Assembly (NCBI GenBank): GCA_009760855.2
Contig: WPIO01000082.1
Coordinates: forward strand, 312,001-376,000
Length of the DNA: 64,000 bases
Source: Cristatella mucedo
Lineage: Eukaryota; Bryozoa; Phylactolaemata; Cristatellidae
Reading direction: 5' to 3'
A model generated the notes under the pieces. That model had not been told where the DNA came from. It ran no database searches and worked only from the letters and a program-made list of their open reading frames with translations. Below are positions 24,801 through 35,530 of the stretch, in pieces. The position numbers and the translations under genes were made by a program. Every line of letters starts with the position of its first letter. Within the stretch, counting starts at the first letter, position 1.

Positions 24801-27225
24801 GTTCTCTGAGGGTGCCATAGAAATTAATTATAATCATTATTATTAATCAACAGGCAAACGTAATGGGTGTAGATGGGCCATATCTCGAAGACTGATGCCC
24901 GTGTTGTCCTTTTGCTAAAGAAGTGTTTCACACTAGTTTCCCTAGTTAATCCCAGGCCACTGGTACCAAATAATAACAATAATACATTTGATAAAGCGCC
25001 CTCAGAGAAATACATTTCTTTTGAGGTGCTTTACAATTGCTGCAAAGGATGCACAATCGATTGGTTAGTGGTAGCATACTCAATAAACAACAAGAATAAC
25101 ATGGTTAGGGGTGACTTGCACAGGGTCAGCATGCAAGTGTGGTTAGTGGCAGCATGCAACAGTGTCAGCACGCATAAGCACATTAACGACAAATCACGGG
25201 GACCCACTAAATGCTGTCATAAATAGATTTTGTGAGCATACGAACTAAAGGCACGGTCTCCAAAGGATTCGAGATTTGTACTAGGGGTATAGTTAAACAG
25301 TTAGATTCCAAAAAGCGGGTAAGGTAGGTGACAACAACCTCGGTCACACTGACAGGCTGTTTAATAGTTGTAGCTTTGTCTTAATCGAGGTCAACGGTTG
25401 CGAGATTGTAGGGATTAAAGTGGTGTAAGCTTGCCTGTTCGGTGCCTGAAAATTTCTTGAGGGTTCTTCATGCCTTTTGTTTAGCTCATAGGATTTCGAA
25501 AGCTGTAGTAGTGCGTCCGTGAATAGGCAGCCGTCAAGGTTCTCTGCTGGTGAGGCATTTACCTCAATTTTAGTCGTGGAACCAGAGGATTTCATTGCAG
25601 GTGCCAGAAAAGTGCCTCTCCGAGCTTCGTGTCCCTGCCACTCTTGTTGGCTATCAGAACCCAAGTCGTAAGCCTCATGTAAATGCCTCATCTGGCCTTA
25701 CCATTGCCTCAGTGCGACATCGTACAAAAAGGGTCTTGGCACCTATTCGAAGTAAAGGTTTAATTAGAGACTAGTATAACTTTTAAGAAACTTGATTTAT
25801 TTGCTTTATTCGTATGGCAGCAGAAGCTCCGTAATGGCTATCACCACCGCTTTCAGTTAGCAATAAAGGATTGCAAACTTTGGTATTCGAACCCACGACC
25901 TCGGCCGTGAAGAGCAAGCACCTTACCTCCTGGGCTATCACGACCATGCCACTTATACCATTTCTTTCCAAAGTGCCCTACAAACATGTTGCCAAGCAGG
26001 TAACTACCTGCTTGAACTGACATGACCCGATCTAACTGGCTTTGGTGGTTAAGTAATCTTAGAATTTCTTTGAACTGGATCGAGTTCATTCTATTCAAAA
26101 TGCTGTTGTGTGTGCCTACGGCCATAGGTCTTGATTCGATTTCTCAGGTCATTAATCGTTTCATTAATTCAAGGGCCGATTATGTCTATAAAGAATTATG
26201 TCTGCAAGGAATTTAGTCTTTAGCGATGTACTCAGCAAAACGCATGACTCCGTATCTACTGCGAGTGGTGGGTGTTTATGTTTCAGCCATGTAGCTTGAA
26301 GGGGATAGCCATGTAGCTGAAGGCCATAAGGGCCTTGAGGTTTTAGCATTGCTCGAAAGAAATGTGATGGTTCTACATGTTCTAAACGTATCTAGCAATA
26401 TACAAGAGAAAAAAGGTGCCACTGCCATTGCCGATGTTTTTTTAAACCGTTGAATGCCTAAGCGTTAATTCTGTGCCCAGCCTGACACAGAGAAGGTGCA
26501 TTGTTAAGTCACTCGTTGAGAGTATTCTTTTTCCAGCTGTATCATGCTTTAACAGCTAGATAACCAATGGGCTCGGTGGGTGTAGCAAGCAGGTCAATGT
26601 ATGGCCCTAGTGCCATTGATCGTCTTGCCTGTTGGAAAGCATATGCGATGGGCAGTGCATCAGTTCCTTAGCATATGGCTACTGGCAGCTCATGTAGGAA
26701 TGTGGTGGAGTCTGCATTACTAGCCAACCGATCTAACTCATCACCAGTTTCTGGAGCCAGTTTTCATGCCAGCGTTTTCAAAGTTTCTTTCTCTTACGGT
26801 AAATATTGCCGAACCTGCAGTTATACCTTATAAGTTGACTTAGCAGAGCTCACAGGGCTGTCATAGTCGTACAGGACGAAGGTTTAGTTTGCATGGTCGA
26901 TATTAGGAAGCAAACCTCGATCTAGAGGCAAAAAAAACTCTTGCCTTCTTGCCACCCACTAGTTTCAGAAATATGTAGCACTGCCTGACCACTCTTCCTT
27001 ACTTGACAGTATCACCATCGTTAAGTTCTGGTGGTCTTGTGGTGCCTTCATCCTTTGTTGGTTTTGCCTCGATTTTTAATTGCCATCTTGCTGCCATGGT
27101 TTACTCACCCAATTTTGCATTTTAGGCTTTTCCTTGAGTGGATCAATGGAAACGAGAGGCCCATCAGCGGCAGTCTTGTCCAGCTTATAACAGCCGAGGG
27201 CAAAACTAACCTAACGCTAGCATAA
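16296..27225 (+). CDS. QDPR: Dihydropteridine reductase (quinoid dihydropteridine reductase)
   Basis: Six exons: 16296-16385, 21017-21206, 22125-22265, 22494-22602, 24648-24731 and 27126-27225. Phases agree at every junction (0, 1, 1, 2, 2), giving 237 residues against 244 in human. The enzyme reduces quinonoid dihydrobiopterin to tetrahydrobiopterin with NADH in the cytosol, supporting aromatic amino-acid hydroxylases. It is a short-chain dehydrogenase. The dinucleotide-binding glycine motif YGGKGALG is at residues 11-18, [10 protein letters not shown] at about 79-88, and the catalytic YxxxK in [12 protein letters not shown] is Y145/K149. [14 protein letters not shown] and the C-terminal [20 protein letters not shown] also match the family closely. 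Intron 1 is 4.6 kb. Intron 2 holds a SINE and a GA array, and intron 5 holds LINE tails and a SINE. No defect was seen. The first exon lies in a CpG-rich island. Confidence 0.97.
16841..16915 (-). repeat. LINE 3' tail relic
   Basis: An AATAATAATAATAATAATAATG start, then a degraded hairpin region (AACACCTAAAATAACTTAAT...) as in the family tail read on the minus strand. Confidence 0.5.
17157..17306 (-). repeat. SINE family 1
   Basis: On the minus strand: a GTTCGAATGC B box, the ACTGCAAGTGGTGGTGATAG body and the GGCTGTTAAATC tail. Part of the A-box side is also kept. Confidence 0.8.
20188..20290 (-). repeat. LINE 3' tail
   Basis: Read on the minus strand it ends with the family hairpin (AGAAAGAAATTGAGTTATCT...GGGTGCTTTATC) and (ATT)n. 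Confidence 0.75.
21380..21565 (+). repeat. SINE family 1 in QDPR intron 2
   Basis: CTTCACGACCCAGGTCGTCAGTTCGAGATC head, CAATCCTTTATTGCCCAATG body, and GGCCGTTGAATCAGCCGACC tail. Diverged. Confidence 0.7.
21753..21840 (+). repeat. (GA)n microsatellite in QDPR intron 2
   Basis: Almost pure GA for about 75 bases. It creates an artefactual Arg-Glu frame. Confidence 0.95.
23000..23740. mobile_element. LINE fragments in opposite orientations in QDPR intron 4
   Basis: About 23150-23445 reads as a diverged minus-strand LINE C-terminus (GTTCCAGGTGTTCGGTGCAT...TCCAAAAGATTTCAA). From about 23465 the plus strand reads [20 protein letters not shown], then [14 protein letters not shown]. The join may reflect insertion of one copy next to another or an inversion. 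Confidence 0.6.
23741..24647. other. QDPR intron 4, remainder
   Basis: No gene or repeat recognised. Confidence 0.4.
24738..24845 (+). repeat. LINE 3' tail, QDPR intron 5
   Basis: GTAAAGTTCTAGAAAGATAT...TTCTCTGAGGGTGCCATAGA followed by ATT-rich sequence. It starts only a few bases after the exon 5 donor. Confidence 0.7.
24967..25335 (-). mobile_element. LINE 3' end fragment, minus strand
   Basis: The tail (ATAAAGCGCCCTCAGAGAAA... read in reverse), then the 3' UTR, then the C-terminal coding relic (CATACGAACTAAAGGCACGG...). It faces the fragment at 24738-24845. Confidence 0.75.
25790..25950 (-). repeat. SINE family 1 in QDPR intron 5
   Basis: On the minus strand: B box GTTCGAATACC, the CTGAAAGCGGTGGTGATAGC body, and the A-box side CGTGATAGCCCAGGAGGTAA. 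Confidence 0.8.
25951..27125. other. QDPR intron 5, remainder
   Basis: No further repeat or exon recognised. Confidence 0.4.
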
Positions 27226-28100
27226 TGTCTGCTGCAGCCATCAGTTACCTTTACTGTAGGGCCGACCTTTGCGAGGCCTCTGTAAGAGCATGGTGATTAC
27301 GAATTGAACTGAAATATATTGGCAATATAAGATTTGACCTGCTTGAGTGTGAGCTCATTATTTAGCTTGGTTTTGAGATTCTTGTCTGAACAGTCCTGCT
27401 TTGATCAGCTAAGCGCTAACGTGTCTTTCTCATGCTTGATAGCTGTTGGACCAAGGCATTTCGGGCTAAATCTTGCTGCAGGTGGACATGACTTGGCGAT
27501 GGTAATTATTACTCCCCCACCCTAGAGAGCCGCATTAGGCTTTCTTTTTTTGTGGCTTAATCATTATATAGTGTGTTTGCGGTCCCTGCTCGAATTTTGG
27601 CGACTGCATTAATAGTCTACGGATAGATATTCTTCCTGAGTCGGGACCTTCGTCTCGCGAGGTATGATGATGCCTGCCTGATGATAATGTGCATAATTTG
27701 TACACGAAAAAGCACCGTCAGAAAATTCACACGAACGGAGCAATTGCTGGGAGAAGTAGGTATGTTTTTAACTTCTTTGTAACTGTGGGATGCCGTTACG
27801 CAAATGGTTTTTCCCCGACTTTGGAATCTGAAGGCACGATCTCCAAAGGATTTGAGGTTAGTTACAGGCGTAGTTGAACAGCCTGGGTCAGAAGAGCTGA
27901 TGTTACTAGGCGATGCTTGATTAGGAAGGTAGGCCGGGGCATGAGAATGAAGAAACCTATAAGTGAGTAATAGACCATTGAAGCTTAATGTGGCGTTTCA
28001 AATTCCATGACAAATAAGCTGAGCTGTAGAGTTCTGTGCCGACTTTAAGCGTCTTATTGCATAGGCGAGAAGACGTGTAATGATTTACAAAAGTTTGGAC
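27226..28100 (-). mobile_element. Region after QDPR with a minus-strand LINE relic (about 27690-28100)
   Basis: No clear AATAAA was found after the QDPR stop (AATATA variants lie near 27310-27330). From about 27830 the minus strand carries LINE C-terminal sequence (AAGGCACGATCTCCAAAGGA... read in reverse) down to the GT array. Confidence 0.55.
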
Positions 28101-28109
28101 GGACCGTCA

Positions 28110-28112
<3 letters not shown>

Positions 28113-28193
<81 letters not shown>
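28113..28193 (+). repeat. (GT)n microsatellite
   Basis: About 80 bases of uninterrupted GT. It is capable of forming Z-DNA. Confidence 0.95.
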
Positions 28194-28719
28194 ATATCCT
28201 CAGGTCAGTTAGACTTTCCGATTTGATAGGTTGCTCTAGCAACATGTCAGCAGGCTAAGATATGCCATAGCGACAGTCAAACATAATAAAGAATGTAAAA
28301 AAAGCGTTGCTAAGTCAGAAGCTCTTAAATCACCTGCTTTACCCACGGCAGAGGTATTCGTCAGATTCATTCAGGATTGTTGCTTGATTTAGCTCGCCGA
28401 TAGTTCTAACAGCGAATTGATATCCCATGCCTAAGTAATTTTTTATATAGAAACGATGTTTAGAAAACTCTTAATCGATGGCTTTGAGGAGATAATTGCC
28501 TTGCCTAGGACATGAAAGTGGCACTTTGCTGTGGGACAAGTGAATGATGCAATTTAGCTTCCTGTGAATAGGCTGAACCATGCTCGTAGTTGATGTAGCC
28601 AGACTGCGAATAATTCATTTTCGTAGCGCCAGAGGTAGCTGATTCTGTATCCAGGCATCTGTGAATGCCAGAAGGCAAGAATCCACGACTGGGTCGTTAA
28701 AGGTGAGAAGCTTACCTCT
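28194..28719. other. Unassigned sequence
   Basis: No exon or repeat recognised. Confidence 0.4.
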
Positions 28720-28855
28720 GGGCCAACACAAGCTGCAAACGGCTTGGAACCATTTTGAATGTATTTGATGGCCGAAATCGTGGGCTCAAGCCCCGTGGAA
28801 GATGTTAAGCGCCTGAATAGAGATTTAGTTCTCTTGGGGCGCTGTACAAATGAAT
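28720..28855 (+). repeat. SINE family 2
   Basis: The head is diverged. The B box GTGGGCTCAAGCCCC and tail AAGCGCCTGAATAGAGATTT...TCTCTTGGGGCGCTGTACAA are clear. Confidence 0.8.
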
Positions 28856-28980
28856 TACCAGCTGTGAGGAACGCAGCGGCGGTGCTTGCCGTTACTTAAA
28901 AAGTTTCGCTCTGTCAGAAGGCCGGGTACCTGTACAGGCACGAATTAAACGTCCCACGGAAAGACGCCTGACGACCGATC

Positions 28981-29295
28981 GTGAAAAATGTACACTCGCT
29001 GCACCCCTTCTCATTTTGCTCTTACGCGCTCCCGGTCGATGCACAACGTCGGCGTGACGCTTGCTTGGCGTCAATCAAGCGGGACCATCGGTACCGGAAT
29101 GATATCCTGGAGCGGTGGGCCTGTAGTGCTTGGTTTAATGGGAAACAAAGACAGGGATGCAGCCGGCTCTGTCAGGTGTTGGGGAGCAGCCGCTTCGCGA
29201 ACGCTTCTTTGAGCGACCGTCTTTACAGCACTCATAACATCGGCGGAATTTCAACGCGTGGCATTCCTTGCAAACCTAAATATATAGCAAATTAG
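28981..29295 (+). pseudogene. THAP-domain-like remnant
   Basis: A 104-codon frame without an ATG start contains YALPVDAQRRRDACLASIKR and, further on, RNDILERWACSAWF. The order LP.DAQRRR..W..(S)IKRD and CS.HF is that of THAP zinc fingers, which occur in host genes and in P-type and related transposons. The expected second Cys-His pair is altered (W for H), so it is probably a decayed transposon piece. Confidence 0.4.
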
Positions 29296-29689
29296 TACTC
29301 GAAAATGCGCACACCCTGCATGTGCTTGTAAATAGGTACAGCACCTTTTTCATTAATCTCATAGTAAAAGAAACGAGGATCAGACAAGGCTTGGGCTGAT
29401 GAGACGTGGCAGACAGGCATTTTAAATGTGATATAGCATGCGACAAACATCATTTACCAAAGGCAATGACAGAGGCTCAACTGATGTGCAAAAAGTTACA
29501 GTCCCGATGAGTGGCGAATCGTGCAAAAGGGCGGAGCGGGCAAGATAAACACTGAGGGAATGAGAGCTCATTCGCCTTATGGTATTTCTGGAGCAGGGGG
29601 TCGCCAAGAGTTCGCTACAAATACGCGATATCCATTAGCGAAAAGTTGGCAATATATATCTCTCTATTTTACTTCATTGGGCCTAGCTA

Positions 29690-30310
29690 GGTCTGAATTA
29701 GTTTCATACCAGGCCTCCTGTCGTACACCCGGTCTTCTGACTCTGGTCGATTACCTTCATATCGCCCATAACTACCTTCAAATTCCCCTCCCCCCCGGAG
29801 TCCTTGCCTTCTGTTGCTTTGCTTCCAAAGTTTGGAACGCACAACTGACTGACATCGTCGTGCCATCCTCTGATTTGACGGCGTTCAAAAAAACTGAAAA
29901 CACAAGTGTCCCACACAGACTTTGCTATGTGCGCGTGAATGGTTCTTTTTTTGTGGTGGCGCGTTATGAAACTGTGCACGTCTTGAATAAGAGCACCAGC
30001 TACATGCTATAGTGTAGCGCCAAAGTGCATCTGTCTTTTGCGTGTATATTTTGCTTACTTATGCATGATTTGATTTGAGTGTTACTTACCGGGGGCCTCA
30101 CTAATCAGCAGCCGTGAGCCTTTTGCATGCTTGCGTTTGCAACATAACTGTATGCTTTTGCATGCTTACATAAGCATATTACCCTGCTTTTCATTGACTA
30201 ATGGCTATTGCTTCAATTGCAGATAATTTTAAAATGCCTGAATCGAAATCAATTCCGCTTAGGATGCAATACGGAATTCTTGTTATTGTAGTTATTATCT
30301 CTGGAAATTA
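29690..30310 (+). mobile_element. LINE 3' end fragment
   Basis: The plus strand keeps RTPGLLTLVDYLHI and ASKVWNAQLTDIVVPSSDL, which corresponds to the LINE C-terminus. A worn 3' UTR and a hairpin-like tail follow at 30230-30300. Confidence 0.6.
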
Positions 30311-31430
30311 AATACGGCCGACATATTAGAGATCTTGTTCCAGGTCTCCGAATGGCGGCGCCACCAGTTTGTCGATGCTGCTCTGCTCCTCTAGCGTCGG
30401 CATTCTTGCGTCTATTGGTGAAGCATGTGCACCTCGGTTGTCGTGCTTCGAGGCGCTAGCTTAGCCAGTCGTCTGTGCCGCGCATCTGCTGCCGTTCGCA
30501 CTCGTTGCAGTACAGGCACCGTTAAGTTCACGGCGTTTGCGGTGGAGACCTTGAGGTGAAGGGCCACTACAGAGCGCTCGTTACATTTGATGCGTGCATA
30601 AGCTTATATCATATTTTAACAAAGATGTTTGTGTGAAATGCATTTAGTTGGCAATACCGTAGCTTGACTTAATCGGCTTCAGAGGTGGCTAAAGAGAGCG
30701 GCAGAGTTGGGGAATGGAGACCACTGGCAGAAATATAACTTTCCACACGCATTTCGTATGCACTCCTATAGTTTTAGGAAGCAAAAAAAGCATTAAGCAT
30801 ACCCCCGCATTCATCACGCTTGATGCCACAATTAGCTCGGCACACTTTGACGGCGAGCAATTTAAGCAACCGTGTTTGCCACACCTACGACTGTCGGCCT
30901 GCGGCCTGATCACATTCAAGAGATATTGTAGTTTTTATTATTTATTTAATAGTGAAAATTGAGTTTGCTCAAAATATAAGGTGTTCACTTTTATCGAAAA
31001 AGATCATTATCTTGAACCCTGCGGCATATGCAGAGAGTCTTCGATAAGAGGATTAAAAACTAAACCGGATGTGTGGCATTAATTTTACCATCTTTCATTC
31101 TCTTACGCTGAACATTCGTCTATCCATTGGTTATGCTCGCATTTAGACTTGTGTTGCAAAGATCCAGCGACACCAGGATGCAGCCTGGAAAGCGTTAGAA
31201 AATGTGAAGCGGCAGCGTTATTATTTTGCTATCACATTCTTTAAGGGTGCTATGCAAATGCGCTTATCAATTAAAAGTTGAATTTTGAAATTTCATCAAA
31301 ATAGAACTATAGATTGTAGCTGCGAGCGATTAAGCTGAATTTTTTGTTAGGAGCCAATGACCTAGAACAACAGGCAAAATATTAGAATTAACCTGTATAT
31401 ATTGTCTAGTTTGCTCCGGCCAATCGTTCT
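30311..31430. other. Unassigned intergenic sequence
   Basis: A GC-richer patch at about 30345-30570 and a possible tail relic near 31225-31270. No gene recognised. Confidence 0.35.
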
Positions 31431-31632
31431 AGTAGCGGGGCTTCATTGATCGAGTCCCAGGTATGAGTTCGAGTCCTATGAAAAACAGTGTTGACGCTCG
31501 TCTATTGCAGAGACGCGCCATAAAATCGGTGAGAAATTGTACGTACCTCATGCTATACGCTCATGCGACGAACCCGAGCCTCGACGACCGGCCAATGCAG
31601 CTCTGCTAGCGTCCTTCATAAGAAATCCTAGC

Positions 31633-31797
31633 TGATTAAACAGCCTCTTTTTGTATAGCGACAGAAGAGCCTTTACGGCTATCACCACCGCTTGCAGTGG
31701 CGATAAAGAATCGCCCACCACAGCAATCGAACCCACGACCTCGGGACCGAGTTCGTGAAAGCAACCGCCTTACCTAGTGTGCCATCACGGCTCATGC
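31633..31797 (-). repeat. SINE family 1
   Basis: On the minus strand: head GAGCCGTGATGGCACACTAG, B box GGTTCGATTGC, the GCCACTGCAAGCGGTGGTGA body, and the AAGAGGCTGTTTAATCAGC tail. One of the best-preserved copies. Confidence 0.85.
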
Positions 31798-31849
31798 AGT
31801 TTTGACAATTTTAATTCGTAAATTCTTTAAAATGCCGCGAAGGAAGTCA

Positions 31850-32312
31850 AATTAATAACAATACGTTTGGATAGCACCATCAGAGAGCATTTATCTATTT
31901 TTAAGTACTTTACAATTACTGAAAAAAAACCACTGCCGTATGGTTAGTGCGTGATAACATACGCCGTATGAGTACGCGTAAGCTCGAAAAGGACAAATCA
32001 CAAGGGTCCAGCAAATGCTGCGAGGAGCAGGTGTTTTATTTTAGCACTTTTTACATGTCTTCAGTCCAAGGATGTCATCACTGGGACTTAGCCCAGAGGT
32101 TAGGTGTTCAGTCTTCACACCCCATTTTGTGGGTTTGTGTCCTGCAGTGAGCGATCCTTTACTGACCGCTGCAAGCGTAGATAGTAGCCGTTAAAGCTCC
32201 TCTTCCGCTATATAAATGTGGCTGGTGAATCAGCTAACCTTTCAGCTTTACGTCATAACGTAATTCTGGAGAGAGTTCCGGACTTTGGAAGCATATGAAC
32301 TGAAAGCGCGAT
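31850..32312 (-). mobile_element. LINE 3' end split by a SINE
   Basis: The tail and 3' UTR are at 31850-32050. LINE C-terminal sequence resumes at about 32262-32312 (TTTGGAAGCATATGAACTGA...). A family-1 SINE occupies the gap and another abuts the right edge. Confidence 0.7.
32055..32250 (+). repeat. SINE family 1, diverged, nested in a LINE
   Basis: GATCCTTTACTGACCGCTGC, GCTCCTCTTCCGCTATATAA and GGTGAATCAGCTAACC match the family body and tail. The B box is degraded. Confidence 0.65.
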
Positions 32313-32472
32313 CTACACTAGGTAAGGCGGTTGCTTTCACGACCTCGGTCCCGAGGTCGTGGGTTCGATTCCTGCGGTGGGCGATTCTTTATCGCCACTG
32401 CAAGCGGTGGTGATAGCCATAAAGGCTCTTGTGTCGCTATAAAAAAAGAGGCTGTTTAATCAGCTAGGATTT
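32312..32472 (+). repeat. SINE family 1, well preserved
   Basis: ACACTAGGTAAGGCGGTTGC head, B box GGTTCGATTCC, the GCCACTGCAAGCGGTGGTGA body, and the AAAAGAGGCTGTTTAATCAG tail. Confidence 0.85.
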
Positions 32473-33362
32473 TTTACACAGGTTTGACGTGGGTTCAAGG
32501 CATAGCTAACCGATTTGAGTAGAAAGAGCAGGTGGTACGACATTAATAAGGCGTCGTTTATGCATAGAGTCAGCTCACTTTCAGCTATTGAAAATAATAT
32601 GCAAATAGCAGGCTGTTCAACATAGTTTTCAGCATCTGCTTATATTTACGTTAAATAAACATGCTTTTAGATACATTTTTAGCTTAGAGTTTAGGATTTG
32701 TAGTGCAGTGTTTAGGATTGGTATGTTTTGGGTTTACGGCCTAAGGTTGAGTGGTTAGATTTTGAATTTTTTGGGTTCGAGGTAATTATGTTTAGGATTT
32801 AAGTTTTCGGGATAAACTCCTAAGCCATTTCGCCAGGCGGGTTGCGGCTGGTGGGCAACGCGGCTCGGCGCCTGGTTACCGTTCCTTCGCTTGCGTATGT
32901 GGCAGCCTCGACTCTACCCATGGCTAGCATGGTTTGCTTAGAAATACACGAGCTGCTCGGCAGAATTTTGCCGAAAATGAAGGAATGGTATAAGATGCGT
33001 CGCTCACTTCCTCACTCAAGGAGGCGAGAAAACACCCGCAAAACGGCGTGTTTTTCTCACTTGGTCCTTGACATATAAATGGCCAGCCTGTCACAATCCA
33101 CGCAGCGATGAGGTTCGAACGGAATATGGACCATTGCATATCCCACTGCTATTCATACTCTTGGTGTTCGTGTAAACTGTACAGTTAGGATGCGGGCCGG
33201 TGTAACAAGCCAAAGTATACCCCGTCCAAAGTATACCTGGGCTTAAAAAGACCTAGGCCACTTCTATATCGCAGCATATCGCATATCGCCCCGATATCGG
33301 AGCTCGCCCACTCCTTTAGCTGCAGAAGTTGTCCAAACAATCGCCGACGGTAGACACACGTA
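32473..33362. other. Unassigned sequence, including a TTTAGG-rich stretch
   Basis: 32690-32830 contains repeated TTTAGGATT- and GGTTTA-like words. A short GC-richer patch follows at 32830-33080. No gene recognised. Confidence 0.4.
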
Positions 33363-35530
33363 ATTAATAATAATAATACATTTATATAGCGCCCGCAGAG
33401 CACTGAATCTCCATCTAGGCACTTTAAAAATGCTGCATAGACAGCATTACCAAATGATTGGTGGGTAACATCCGCAAGCAGCAGGCACAATATAAGGACG
33501 CACATGCACAGGAAGAACGAATCACCAAGACCCAGTAATTGCTGTAATAAATAGGTGTGTTTTAAGCTTCTTTTTAAATAGAATCGTGTCAGGAGACGCT
33601 GTGACGTGAGTCAGTAATGAGTTCCAGGCTTTGGAAGCATACGAACTAAAGGCACGGTCTCCAAAGGTTTTGAGGTTCGTAAAACGTGTAGTTAAACGAT
33701 TCGAGTAAGAATAGCGGGTCGTTGTACGATTCTTGGTCTTGTTGGGAAGTATTTCTGATAGGTAGGCTGAAGCCAAAGAATATAGGCACCTAAAAGTCAG
33801 TGGCAGAACCTTGAATTATATACGCTGCTTTATTGAGAGCCAGCGCAGGTCGGCGAGAAGTGGTGTGTTGAAGCAACTGCGACGCTCACGACATACGAGC
33901 CTAAATGCCGAAGCTTGCCCCAACTGTTAGCTCTTGATTGCGCACGCTGGTAGATGAGCAAGCAGTGAATTACAGAAGTCCAGACGAGATGTCACAAATG
34001 CATGTACCAGTTACGATGTTGTATCCCTGTCAAAACAAGCCCAAATTTTACCTTAGTTATGCAGCTTAAAGATGGCAGACTTGACTGTTGAGCTGATGTG
34101 GTCGTCTAATGAAAGGTCACAGGACACAGATTTCGTGTAGGTTCAACAGGAGATATGCACGCGGAGCATATTTTGATCGTTAGATTTTCAAATTTCTGAA
34201 TCACACTTGGTTTGCCTATAACTAGTAGTCTGTTTTTATTGTCATTAAATTTAAGAAATTTTGCGGCCATCCATGCGTGGATGTCATCAAAATATGCAGC
34301 AAGGGTGTTTATAGAATTCGACGTGTTCGGGGGGGTTGCGAGGGATCAAGGCTAAGGTAAAACTGAGTGTCATCTGCATAGAAGTGAAAGCCTAGATTTT
34401 GCTTGGCGATCAAGTCGGCAAGAGGGCGAGTATAAACAGGGAAAGAAGCGGACCAAGCACAGAGCCCTGAGGTACTCCGTCCGTAAGTGGTTCCTCGGAT
34501 GATCTTTTCCCTTTCACATCAACACTCTGTTGTCTCACACCGACATAGGACCTGAACCATTGCAGTGCAGTGCCAGTGATGCCCAGGCGAAATCCGAGAC
34601 GCTCAAGAAAGACTTTGTGATCGACGAATGTTGCCGAAAGATCAAGCAGAACAAGCAGAGAGACTAAACCCTAGTTTTCATTCCGGAGAAGGTCGTTATT
34701 CACTCTAAGCAATGCAGACTCAATAGAGAGATTAGCTCTGAAGCACGACTGGAACTTGCTTGCGAGGTTTGTGGTCATAATATAAGAGTTCAGTTGGTCT
34801 GCCACAACTCGTCTCAGTGTATTTTATAGGAACGGAAGAAGGGAGAGTGTATGGAAGCTGCCCAATTTCTTTTGGTCTAGCGTTCCTTTCTTCTTTAATG
34901 GCCTAACAACAGCCTTTTAAAAAAATGCAGGGATGTAAGATGAGCCTAAGGACATATATTTATTATGTTAGTTATGCATGGCAGCAGCAGATATAAGAAT
35001 CCCAGAAGTAGGAAAGTGGGAATAGGGTTTAAAGAACTAGTATTTTTCTTTGACTTGGAGATGCATTGCAGGATAAGGCCATTCGCGGCCTCCTTGAATG
35101 AGGACATCGAGGTAGGTGTACAGAATCGAGTACACGAATTCTGCGTTGATGTCGTTGATGAAAAGGGGTTCATGAGGATGAGATACTGCAACCTTAGAGA
35201 TTGACTCTCTGACCTGTTTATTTTGTTGACAAGCTAGAATAGCAATCGGCTAGGTCACCACAACGATTATTAGGTAAGGAGCTGACCTGGGAGCGATTAA
35301 GAAGATGGTTGATGGGTTGACAGTTAAGACTTGCCCGTACATCACGCCGCGTTTGTAAGGCATTTTTTCTTGCTGAATTTTTATTCGTCAGCTCTAAGTT
35401 AGGGGAAGGGTGAGAGATGGTGGCGTCCGTTCGTAGAGGATGGCCCACTGCTGAGAGTCTGACGCAAGCGAGGAAAAGGGTAAAACAAGCCTCACTGCAA
35501 TACTCTGCCAACGCATGCTGGCCGCTAGCC
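33363..35530 (-). mobile_element. Longest LINE copy (5'-truncated), minus strand
   Basis: From the right: pre-RT linker (RDVRASLNCQPINHLLNRSQ, CGDLADCYSSLSTK), STTSTQNSCTRFCTPTSMSS, KNTSSLNPIPTFLL, then the catalytic YADD at 34380-34369, the C-terminus ([45 protein letters not shown]), and a 3' UTR with tail at 33363. Many stops and frameshifts. The endonuclease domain is not seen. Confidence 0.85.

Noticed and set aside
28113-28193. Possible CRISPR or other array
   Set aside because: Simple GT dinucleotide repeats with no spacers. The window is eukaryotic.
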